Below are positions 1 to 5,344 of a DNA stretch of 5,857 nt, one piece after another (position 1 is the stretch's first letter; the number at the start of each line of letters is the position of its first letter). The position numbers and the translations under genes are program-made. The notes beneath the pieces were generated by a model. The model did no database searches, had not been told where the DNA came from, and saw only the letters and a list, made by a program, of their open reading frames with translations. The stretch is from Clostridiales bacterium. GTDB taxonomy: Bacteria; Bacillota; Clostridia; Oscillospirales; CAG-272. The stretch is taken from the NCBI GenBank assembly GCA_019415985.1, contig DXYE01000108.1, positions 1 through 5,857 on the forward strand. Direction: 5' to 3'.

Positions 1-10
1 GTGTAGCACA

Positions 11-886
11 ATGGAAAATGAAAGATATGCATTAAACAAAGAACTGGCTCAAATGCTGAAGGGCGGCGTTATCATGGATGTGACGACACCGGAACAGGCT
101 AAAATTGCCGAGCAAGCAGGTGCCTGCGCTGTCATGGCGCTGGAAAAAATTCCTGCTGATATTCGAGCCGCCGGCGGCGTCTCACGAATGAGCGACCCAA
201 AAATGATTCGCAGTATACAACAGGCCGTTTCCATTCCTGTTATGGCCAAGTGCCGAATCGGCCATTTTGTTGAAGCGCAAATACTTGAGGCTATTGAAAT
301 TGACTATATCGACGAAAGCGAGGTGCTGTCGCCGGCGGATGATAAGCATCATATTTTAAAGCACGCATTCCGTGTTCCCTTTGTCTGCGGAGCACGCGAT
401 CTTGGAGAGGCGCTACGCCGTATCAGTGAGGGCGCTTCCATGATCCGTACAAAAGGCGAACCCGGCACGGGGGACGTCGTTCAAGCCGTTCGCCACATGC
501 GGCAGATGCAAAGCGAAATAAGAGCCGTACAGAGCATGCGTGAGGATGAGCTGTTCGAAGAAGCCAAACGACTTCAGGTCCCGCATTCTCTGATCGAATA
601 TGTTCATAAAAACGGTAAGCTTCCCGTTGTAAACTTTGCGGCCGGAGGTATTGCTACGCCTGCCGACGCTGCTCTTATGATGCAGCTTGGTGCAGAAGGC
701 GTTTTTGTGGGATCCGGTATTTTCGCGTCCGGAAATCCTGAAAAACGCGCAGCAGCTATTGTGAAAGCAGTGACCGGTTTCCGGGATGCAAAGCTCTTAG
801 CCGAGTTGTCCACAGATCTCGGACCAGCGATGGTCGGAATCAACGCTGAAGAAATTGAACTGCTTATGGCAGAGCGCGGAAAATAA
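11..886 (+). CDS. pdxS: Pyridoxal 5'-phosphate synthase, lyase/synthase subunit PdxS
   Basis: This is the catalytic synthase subunit of the DXP-independent vitamin B6 route. It condenses ribose 5-phosphate, glyceraldehyde 3-phosphate and ammonia into pyridoxal 5'-phosphate in the cytosol; the ammonia comes from PdxT. The 291-residue length is normal for the family (about 290-295). The N-terminus (NKELAQMLKGGVIMDVTTPE, residues 9-28) is a family signature. By alignment from memory with the Bacillus enzyme, D23 and K80 (in VMAKCRIGH) match the ribose-5-phosphate site and K148 (in RTKGEPGTG) the second catalytic lysine. Phosphate-binding glycines lie in NFAAGGIATPADA and GVFVGSGIFAS (about 211-237). 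The ATG at 11 fits the usual family start; only ten bases precede it, so its ribosome binding site and promoter lie outside the window. The stop codon overlaps the pdxT start. I see nothing odd in it. Confidence 0.97.
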   Translation: MENERYALNKELAQMLKGGVIMDVTTPEQAKIAEQAGACAVMALEKIPADIRAAGGVSRMSDPKMIRSIQQAVSIPVMAKCRIGHFVEAQILEAIEIDYIDESEVLSPADDKHHILKHAFRVPFVCGARDLGEALRRISEGASMIRTKGEPGTGDVVQAVRHMRQMQSEIRAVQSMREDELFEEAKRLQVPHSLIEYVHKNGKLPVVNFAAGGIATPADAALMMQLGAEGVFVGSGIFASGNPEKRAAAIVKAVTGFRDAKLLAELSTDLGPAMVGINAEEIELLMAERGK

Positions 887-1449
887 TGAAAATTGGAATT
901 TTGGCCCTTCAGGGCGCGTTTGCAGAACATGGTGCAATGCTGGACCGCCTCGGTATCGACCATTTTGAAATCAGAAAACGGGAAGATATTGAGAAACCGT
1001 TTGACGGTCTGATTTTACCGGGAGGAGAAAGCACAGTCATGGGCAAGCTTCTGCGTGAAATTCAATTATATGCGCCGATACGAGCTTTGATACAGCAGGG
1101 GATGCCGGTACTTGGAACCTGTGCGGGAATGATCCTTTTGGCAAAACATATAGAAGGCGGTGAGCAGCCGCATCTGGCAACCATGGATATCAAAGTGGTC
1201 AGAAACGGTTACGGCCGACAGCTTGGAAGCTTTTGTACCACGGCGAAATACGGCGATATCTCTTTGCCTTTGGTTTTTATTCGGGCTCCCTATATTCTTT
1301 CCGTTGGAAATGGTGTTGAAATTCTTGCTACCGTCGACCGCAAAATTGTAGCGGCCCAACAGGGCAATCAAATAGCCGCAGCCTTCCATCCCGAGTTGAC
1401 CGACGAAACCAGAGTCCATGAGCATTTCATTTCGCTGGTTCACAGATAA
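886..1449 (+). CDS. pdxT: Pyridoxal 5'-phosphate synthase, glutaminase subunit PdxT
   Basis: This is a class I glutamine amidotransferase that hydrolyses glutamine and channels ammonia to PdxS in the PLP synthase complex. At 187 residues it is close to the usual 185-200. The catalytic triad is visible: nucleophile C79 in GTCAGM, with H168 and E170 in AAFHPEL. The oxyanion/PGGES motif is at 45-49 and the VRNGYGRQLGSF segment at 105-116, both typical of PdxT. The start follows directly from the overlap: the pdxS TAA and the pdxT ATG share one base (TAATG, 884-888), which implies translational coupling and a fixed subunit ratio. No clear terminator follows immediately; the next good one is the hairpin at 1810-1859. 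Confidence 0.97.
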   Translation: MKIGILALQGAFAEHGAMLDRLGIDHFEIRKREDIEKPFDGLILPGGESTVMGKLLREIQLYAPIRALIQQGMPVLGTCAGMILLAKHIEGGEQPHLATMDIKVVRNGYGRQLGSFCTTAKYGDISLPLVFIRAPYILSVGNGVEILATVDRKIVAAQQGNQIAAAFHPELTDETRVHEHFISLVHR

Positions 1450-1805
1450 GTCTCCCTGACGACCGACAAATAAGCGAAAGGATATTCATAAATTCATACA
1501 CCCCGCAGGTCACAGGCGGATATTTTAAATTCAGTATCCAAAGCGGGCTCTGATTTTCATCAGAACACAGGATATCTCTGCATTGTTCTTCTTGCCCATA
1601 AAACGACCTTTATAAACTGTCAGAGGCTGTGTAAAGATTGAGCAGCCCAAATACGGTTCAAAAAAATTCGAGCTTGCCATTCAGGTACAATGTTATATAT
1701 CTGTTTCTTTCGATAAGCTAAAATGGACAATCTCTCTTATAACAGTTACATCCCATTCTGTTTTACAGACATAAAGCTTAGCGCTCATTATAAATAGTAT
1801 TATGT
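1450..1805. other. Intergenic stretch without a convincing gene
   Basis: About 360 bases between pdxT and the shared terminator. Both strands hold only short open frames without ribosome binding sites; the longest I read by eye is 49 codons on the minus strand (1531-1680), which starts right after an in-frame stop. One nested inverted repeat is present: TATCC (1535-1539) with GGATA (1570-1574), enclosing TCTGAT/ATCAGA (1549-1554 and 1559-1564) around a TTTC loop. It lacks a T-run, so it is not a standard terminator. It may be an RNA structure in the pdxT 3' UTR. No IS ends, tRNA or clear promoter could be supported. Confidence 0.6.
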
Positions 1806-1809
1806 AAAA

Positions 1810-1859
1810 AACACGGCGTACAGAAAATATTCTGTACGCCGCAGTGTTACAGTTTTTTT
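1810..1859. terminator. Bidirectional rho-independent terminator between pdxT and rpsU
   Basis: A perfect 11-bp inverted repeat, GGCGTACAGAA (1815-1825) and TTCTGTACGCC (1830-1840), encloses a four-base loop. A further AACAC (1810-1814)/GTGTT (1844-1848) pairing extends it across a three-base GCA bulge. Seven Ts (1853-1859) follow on the plus strand. Six As (1806-1811) lie on the other side, giving a U-tract on the minus strand almost directly after the stem. The minus-strand version (end of rpsU transcription) is the better spaced; the plus-strand version would stop read-through from pdxST. The convergent gene order fits this shared use. Confidence 0.88.
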
Positions 1860-1945
1860 AAAGAAAAACCGCTTTTCACAAATTCTTCTTTAGTCATTAT
1901 TTCGAACGCGTCTTTCTCTGAGTCCGCATAAACATTGAACGCGTC
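1847..1945 (-). other. Open frame continuing in phase after the tandem stop of rpsU
   Basis: After rpsU ends with UGA-UGA (1951-1946, read on the minus strand) the same frame stays open for 32 codons and closes with UAA at 1849-1847, on the edge of the terminator stem. The translation begins DAFNVYADSEKDAFEIM and ends TKEEFVKSGFSLKKL, which is protein-like in composition. An internal ATG at 1897-1895 would give a 16-residue peptide, but I see no ribosome binding site for it. It could be a decayed C-terminal extension, a read-through tail, or chance: an open run of 32 codons is not rare by itself. No function is assigned. Confidence 0.2.
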
Positions 1946-1948
1946 TCA

Positions 1949-2128
1949 TCAACCCTTGTACTTGCGTTTTCTTGCCGCTTCAGATTTCTTTTTGCGCTTG
2001 ACGCTCGGCTTCTCGTAATGTTCTCTTTTGCGAAGCTCGGTCAGCACACCGGATCTTGCACATTGTCTCTTGAATCTGCGAAGAGCGCTGTCCAGCGATT
2101 CGTTCTCTTTGACTCTAACCTCTGCCAT
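1949..2128 (-). CDS. rpsU: 30S ribosomal protein S21 (bS21)
   Basis: A short gene encoding the small basic protein bS21, which binds late in 30S assembly near the mRNA exit/anti-Shine-Dalgarno region and helps initiation. The 59-residue product starts MAEVRVKENESLDSALRRFK, continues with RQCARSGVLTELRKREHYEK, and ends in a lysine/arginine-rich tail (residues 41-59, PSVKRKKKSEAARKRKYKG). This is the standard bS21 pattern and length. The start is set by a strong Shine-Dalgarno (GGAGGGAGGG, 2136-2145) seven bases upstream; another ATG at 2135-2133 is out of frame and soon hits a stop. It has its own perfect promoter at 2192-2220 and is transcribed divergently from rimM. It ends in UGA-UGA, followed by an open in-phase frame. 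In many Firmicutes rpsU is followed by yqeY; here it ends at a terminator and appears monocistronic. Confidence 0.96.
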   Translation of the reverse strand: MAEVRVKENESLDSALRRFKRQCARSGVLTELRKREHYEKPSVKRKKKSEAARKRKYKG

Positions 2129-2135
2129 TCGTCAT

Positions 2136-2145
2136 CCCTCCCTCC
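2136..2145 (-). promoter_or_regulatory. Ribosome binding site of rpsU
   Basis: The minus strand reads GGAGGGAGGG here, seven bases before the rpsU ATG. It offers two overlapping GGAGG/GAGGG pairings with the 16S anti-SD and decides the 2128 start over the out-of-frame ATG at 2135. Confidence 0.85.
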
Positions 2146-2160
2146 GCATTCAAAAATGTG

Positions 2161-2186
2161 CATAATACGATATGATACATATTATG
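2161..2186 (-). promoter_or_regulatory. Hairpin at the predicted 5' end of rpsU mRNA
   Basis: On the minus strand CATAATATG (2186-2178) can pair with CGTATTATG (2169-2161), giving nine pairs including one G-U around an eight-base loop. The -10 box ends at 2192, so transcription should begin near 2185. The hairpin would then sit at the extreme 5' end of the roughly 57-base leader. Such a position could protect the mRNA from 5'-end decay or serve in feedback control, but it is A/U-rich and weak, and its function is inference. Confidence 0.4.
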
Positions 2187-2191
2187 TAATT

Positions 2192-2220
2192 ATTATACAT
2201 GAAAAAAATTGATCTGTCAA
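2192..2220 (-). promoter_or_regulatory. Consensus sigma-A promoter of rpsU
   Basis: On the minus strand the -35 box is TTGACA (2220-2215) and the -10 box TATAAT (2197-2192), separated by exactly 17 bases. Both hexamers match the consensus in full. A TG lies directly before the -10. The spacer contains a run of seven Ts. Such a promoter implies high, constitutive transcription, as expected for a ribosomal protein gene. Confidence 0.92.
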
Positions 2221-2266
2221 GAGTAATTGCAAGATTTTCAGAATTTTTCAGTAGGAGGCGCCATTT

Positions 2267-2280
2267 TATTGTTAACAATA
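2267..2280. repeat. Perfect 14-bp palindrome between the divergent promoters
   Basis: TATTGTTAACAATA reads the same on both strands. It lies upstream of the rimM -35 region and about 47 bases upstream of the rpsU -35 box. Its size and position would suit a dimeric regulator, possibly controlling both genes, but no known operator is matched with certainty, and an AT-rich palindrome can arise by chance. Confidence 0.4.
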
Positions 2281-2305
2281 TATTCAAATACTCGCCGCAC
2301 GAATA

Positions 2306-2314
2306 TGCTATAAT
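2306..2314 (+). promoter_or_regulatory. Extended -10 promoter of the rimM-trmD operon
   Basis: TGC followed by TATAAT (-10 hexamer at 2309-2314) forms an extended -10 element. No good -35 hexamer lies 16-18 bases upstream (2286-2291 reads AAATAC), which is usual for extended -10 promoters. Transcription would begin near 2321, about 55 bases before the rimM start. A role for the adjacent palindrome is possible. Confidence 0.7.
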
Positions 2315-2375
2315 ATTACAAGTTTTGGAATTGGTTCTTTGAAACGCCAAAACGAATGCATACAGGAGAAGGGCT

Positions 2376-2951
2376 ATGGCTCCTATTTATCAGCAATTTC
2401 TGCAGATTGGAAAGATCATCAATACCCATGGAATACGTGGTGAGCTCAAGGCGGAACACTGGTGCGATACGCCGGAGGTCGTTGCGGCTCTGCATACCGT
2501 GTATTTGGCGTCTGACGGCACGCGGCCGCTCACACTGCAGCGGGTACGGACAGCGAAGCGTTTTTTGCTGCTGACATTCCGTGAAATCATTTCATTGGAT
2601 GAAGCAATTCCTCTGAAAAACAGAATCCTTTACGCCAATCGTGCGGATATTCAAAAAAAAGATACCGACATTTTTTTATGCGATCTGATCGGTCAAAACG
2701 TGTATGATGCAGATTCAGGGGAAATACTGGGTGTGTTGAATGACATTCTCGACAACCCGGCCCATCCATTGTATGAAATCCGCAGTACCAGCGGACAAAC
2801 CGTTCTGGTTCCGGCGATTCCGCCGTTTGTCGTTAGTCTTTCGGTGCAGGATGGTATACGGCTCCGCCCCATTACAGGTATGTTCGGCCAGCAGTCCCGT
2901 CAGGTCAACGCATCAAAAAAGGTTGAGGATAACAAACATGATGAGATTTGA
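2376..2951 (+). CDS. rimM: Ribosome maturation factor RimM
   Basis: RimM is a cytosolic assembly factor that binds S19 and helps mature the head of the 30S subunit. The 191-residue product has the N-terminal RimM domain with its signature GKIINTHGIRGELK (residues 12-25) and the C-terminal PRC-barrel domain (about 103-170; DLIGQNVYD, GEILGVLNDIL, VLVPAIPPFV, RPITGMF). The start at 2376 is preceded by AGGAG (2364-2368) seven bases upstream; an ATG at 2356 is out of frame. The protein runs about 20 residues beyond the usual end of the PRC domain (GQQSRQVNASKKVEDNKHDEI), a polar tail whose codons carry the trmD ribosome binding site and first codons. It therefore overlaps trmD by 14 bases, which implies translational coupling. 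The promoter is at 2306-2314. Confidence 0.95.
   Translation: MAPIYQQFLQIGKIINTHGIRGELKAEHWCDTPEVVAALHTVYLASDGTRPLTLQRVRTAKRFLLLTFREIISLDEAIPLKNRILYANRADIQKKDTDIFLCDLIGQNVYDADSGEILGVLNDILDNPAHPLYEIRSTSGQTVLVPAIPPFVVSLSVQDGIRLRPITGMFGQQSRQVNASKKVEDNKHDEI
2925..2928 (+). promoter_or_regulatory. Ribosome binding site that sets the trmD start
   Basis: GAGG inside the end of rimM lies nine bases before the ATG at 2938 and twelve before the second ATG at 2941, so the first is preferred. The reading frame is open far upstream (to 2740), but that part lies inside rimM and does not resemble TrmD. Confidence 0.6.
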
Positions 2952-3642
2952 TGTCATGACGCTGTTTCCGGAAATGGTAAACGCTTTCCTCCATGAAAGT
3001 ATTCTCGGCCGAGCACAGAAAAACGGTATTTTTGAGACATATTCTCATAACATTCGAGACTACGCTAATGATAAACACCAGCGTGTCGACGATACACCGT
3101 ATGGAGGCGGCATGGGTATGCTCCTTAAGGCGCCCCCGATCTATGACTGCTATCGTGCCGTTCTGAATATGCAAAAGGACAAACCCGACTGTTCGCGCAG
3201 AGTGATCTATATGTCTCCGCAGGGAGACGTTTTTACGCAGGATAAGGCAAAAGAACTGCTGGCCTTTGACAATTTGATCTTTCTTTGCGGACATTACGAG
3301 GGCGTAGACCAGCGCGTGCTTGACGAAATTGTTGATGAGGAAATTTCCATCGGCGATTATGTGCTGACTGGCGGAGAGCTTCCTGCATGCATCGTCATCG
3401 ACTGCGTAGCCCGTCTGCTGGACGGCGTTTTGGCTGACAAAATCTGTCATGAGGAAGAAAGCATCAGTTCAGGGCTGCTTGAATACCCGCAATATACCAG
3501 ACCGGCAGAATTTCTCGGCAAAAAGGTTCCGGATGTGCTGTTATCCGGCAATCATGCTGCGGTCGACGCATGGAGATATGAAAAGGCATTTGAGAAAACC
3601 ATGCGATGTCGGCCGGATCTTCTCACGAAAAAAAGAGATTGA
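2938..3642 (+). CDS. trmD: tRNA (guanine(37)-N1)-methyltransferase TrmD
   Basis: TrmD methylates G37 next to the anticodon using S-adenosylmethionine and so prevents +1 frameshifting. It is a SPOUT-class enzyme acting as a dimer with a trefoil knot. The 234-residue product begins MMRFDVMTLFPEM, which is the family start. PYGGGMGM is at 54-61. Knot/SAM-binding motifs are SPQG (93-96), LCGHYEGVDQR (116-126) and SIGDYVLTGGELPA (137-150). GLLEYPQYTRP (179-189) and LLSGNHAAVDAWR (201-213) follow. By eye, the catalytic aspartate of the E. coli enzyme (D169, in an EDSF context) aligns with glutamate E174 here. The C-terminus is shorter than in E. coli, as is common in Firmicutes. It is co-transcribed and coupled with rimM. 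In many bacteria rplS follows; here a MurJ-family gene lies about 100 bases downstream with no clear terminator between. Confidence 0.96.
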   Translation: MMRFDVMTLFPEMVNAFLHESILGRAQKNGIFETYSHNIRDYANDKHQRVDDTPYGGGMGMLLKAPPIYDCYRAVLNMQKDKPDCSRRVIYMSPQGDVFTQDKAKELLAFDNLIFLCGHYEGVDQRVLDEIVDEEISIGDYVLTGGELPACIVIDCVARLLDGVLADKICHEEESISSGLLEYPQYTRPAEFLGKKVPDVLLSGNHAAVDAWRYEKAFEKTMRCRPDLLTKKRD

Positions 3643-3726
3643 TCCGACAGATAATGTCACGGCTTTCAATTCCATTGCACTAAATATCTGATCATGATCC
3701 GTATACGAAAACTCACGGACGAAACC

Positions 3727-3733
3727 AAAGGGG
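3727..3733 (+). promoter_or_regulatory. Ribosome binding site placed for a non-AUG start of the murJ-like gene
   Basis: AAAGGGG is the only Shine-Dalgarno-like sequence near the start of the flippase gene. It touches the out-of-frame ATG at 3734 (spacing zero), is 55 bases from the first in-frame ATG at 3789, and is seven bases from the in-frame ATT at 3741. Its position therefore argues for initiation at or near 3741. Confidence 0.5.
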
Positions 3734-3740
3734 ATGGAAT

Positions 3741-5312
3741 ATTATCGAACAGTCAAACCCCAAAAAGGCATTAAAAACCGTTTCCGCCATGGTTCTTGCC
3801 ATGATCCTTTCCAAGGGTCTGGGCATGCTCCGAGGTGTTCTGCTTGCAAATCATTACGGTATCAACATGGAGGCAAATGCCTTTTCTACAGCCTCACGCA
3901 TTCCCCTCGCTTTTTTTGATATGCTTTTCAGTGCGGCCATCCTCGGCTGCTTTATTCCAGTATACAACAGCTTCAAAAGCGAAAACAATACTTTTGATGC
4001 GGAAAGCGAACGACAGGCGGACGCTTTCGCCTGTATTTTTTTGAATTTCATATTTCTCCTGACGGGTATTTTAACCTTTTTTGGCATTCTGTTTGCAGAA
4101 CCGATCATCTCGCTGATTGCCCCCAATCTCGACGCAGAAACAGCGGCTCTTGCAGCTTCCCTGCTGCGGATCATGTTTCCCATGATTATTTTCACTGGAG
4201 CGGCCTATACACTGGTCGGTGTTCTGCAGTCAAAAAATGAATTTATTATTCCCTCTTTAATCAGCTCTATTTCCAATGCAGGCGTCATTCTTTATTTTCT
4301 TTTTGTCAACGACGCGTTGGGTGAAAATGCCATACAAGGTCTTGCTTTTGCCTATCTGATTGCTTGGGGACTTCAGCTCGTGACCCTTGTCATACCTCTT
4401 GCTAAGAGAAAATTCCCTTATCGTTTCTCCCTGGATCTAAAAAATCCGGCTCTGAGAAAAGCCCTGAAGATGACGCCGCCGATTATGATCGGATCCTGGC
4501 TCGCGCCGTTCGGTGTCCTGTCCGGAACTTTTTTTTCACCCTATCTGCCGATTCCGGGCGCCATTACCCTATTTGAATATACCAATAATATTTATGTCAT
4601 TATCGTTGGTATCCTCACATACGGAATCTGTAATTTTACATTCCCGAAATTATCCAGGTTAAATGTCCTCGGGGAACATGATGCGTTTTCACGGACTGCG
4701 CGCTCCGGTCTTCTGTCTGCTCTTTATGTTGTACTTCCAATCATGGCGGCTGTCATGCTTCTGTCAGGAGAGGGGACGGCCATTTTATATCAGCGCGGAG
4801 AATTCGACGCCTCGGCAGCCTCATATACCGCTAACGCTTTGAAATATATTTCTATCGGTATGCCCGCTTTCTGCATCATCGAAATCGTTTCCCGCATTAT
4901 GTATTCCCTAACCAAAGTGCGTGTCCCTATGCTTGCAGCGCTTTGCGGCATTTTTGTCAACATCGTTTTTTCCTCTATCCTCATTCACGTGCCCGCTTTG
5001 GAGGTCGGCTCGGTAGCCCTGGCGAATGCGCTCGGGCAGATTGCCGCAGCCTCTGTTCTCGTTCTTTCGCTCGTACGTATGTCCAAGGGTATTCTCGACA
5101 AATCCTTTATGAGGGAACTTTTGAAAATTATTTTATGCACGTTGCTTGCTGCTGCTGCCATGTACATGATCTACAGCCTGCTCGGGAATCACCCCTTTGA
5201 AGCAGGTATGGGGAGAAATATCCTTGTCGCTGTAATCGTTTTTGTTCCAGGGACGGCTATTTATCTGTTATCCACCAAGCTCCTGCGCGTCAAAGCCATG
5301 GAGGCACTCTGA
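3741..5312 (+). CDS. murJ: MurJ/MviN-family lipid flippase (probable ATT start)
   Basis: A polytopic membrane protein of the MOP superfamily MurJ family, which flips undecaprenyl-pyrophosphate-linked sugars (lipid II for true MurJ) across the cytoplasmic membrane. From 3741 it is 523 residues; many hydrophobic segments run throughout, consistent with the family's 14 helices. Family motifs include SKGLGMLRG near the N-terminus, SRIPLAFFDMLF, GVLQSKNEFIIPSL, FPKLSRLN and LYQRGEFDA. The first ordinary in-frame start is ATG 3789 (507 residues), but it has no ribosome binding site and would cut into the first helix. The frame upstream reads IIEQSNPKKALKTVSAM, which resembles a MurJ N-terminus. ATT at 3741 sits seven bases after AAAGGGG. 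A point change or an indel at the start is an alternative. By eye, several charged cavity residues of E. coli MurJ (near D39, R52, D269, R270) are replaced by uncharged ones, so the substrate may differ. It probably forms an operon with the next gene. Confidence 0.88.
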   Translation: MIEQSNPKKALKTVSAMVLAMILSKGLGMLRGVLLANHYGINMEANAFSTASRIPLAFFDMLFSAAILGCFIPVYNSFKSENNTFDAESERQADAFACIFLNFIFLLTGILTFFGILFAEPIISLIAPNLDAETAALAASLLRIMFPMIIFTGAAYTLVGVLQSKNEFIIPSLISSISNAGVILYFLFVNDALGENAIQGLAFAYLIAWGLQLVTLVIPLAKRKFPYRFSLDLKNPALRKALKMTPPIMIGSWLAPFGVLSGTFFSPYLPIPGAITLFEYTNNIYVIIVGILTYGICNFTFPKLSRLNVLGEHDAFSRTARSGLLSALYVVLPIMAAVMLLSGEGTAILYQRGEFDASAASYTANALKYISIGMPAFCIIEIVSRIMYSLTKVRVPMLAALCGIFVNIVFSSILIHVPALEVGSVALANALGQIAAASVLVLSLVRMSKGILDKSFMRELLKIILCTLLAAAAMYMIYSLLGNHPFEAGMGRNILVAVIVFVPGTAIYLLSTKLLRVKAMEAL

Positions 5313-5326
5313 TCATTCGTAAGAAA

Positions 5327-5335
5327 GGAAGGTGA
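5327..5335 (+). promoter_or_regulatory. Ribosome binding site favouring a TTG start of the last gene
   Basis: GGAAGGTGA lies nine bases before TTG 5345. The TGA within it is an in-frame stop, so the gene cannot start earlier. The next in-frame ATG (5372) has no such site. Confidence 0.55.
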
Positions 5336-5344
5336 CTCGGAATT

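Noticed and set aside
1621..1650. AGAGGCTGTGTAAAG as a possible insertion-sequence end
   Set aside because: It resembles the ends of some transposons loosely, but I found no matching inverted copy, target duplication or transposase fragment in the window.
1531..1680. 49-codon minus-strand frame between pdxT and the terminator
   Set aside because: No ribosome binding site, an in-frame stop directly before the ATG, and no recognisable family; kept only as a low-interest note.
2018..2212. Plus-strand open frame over the rpsU region
   Set aside because: It lies antisense to rpsU and its promoter, and has no ribosome binding site or protein-like pattern.
2253..2313. AGGAGG followed by an ATT/TTG-started short frame upstream of rimM
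   Set aside because: It would have to begin at a rare codon upstream of the predicted rimM promoter, and it stops within the -10 box after about 16 codons.
2740..2937. Upstream extension of the trmD reading frame
   Set aside because: The frame is open to an ATG at 2740, but this part lies wholly inside rimM and does not look like TrmD, whose family start MMRFDVMTLFPEM is at 2938.
3675..3707. A promoter for murJ (TTGCAC and TATACG)
   Set aside because: The spacing is about 21 bases and the -10 match is poor; not better than chance.
3734..3919. Open frame starting at ATG 3734, next to AAAGGGG
   Set aside because: Its product is basic and featureless and it runs out of phase through the murJ start; spacing to the Shine-Dalgarno is zero. 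It is best read as a by-product of the odd murJ start.
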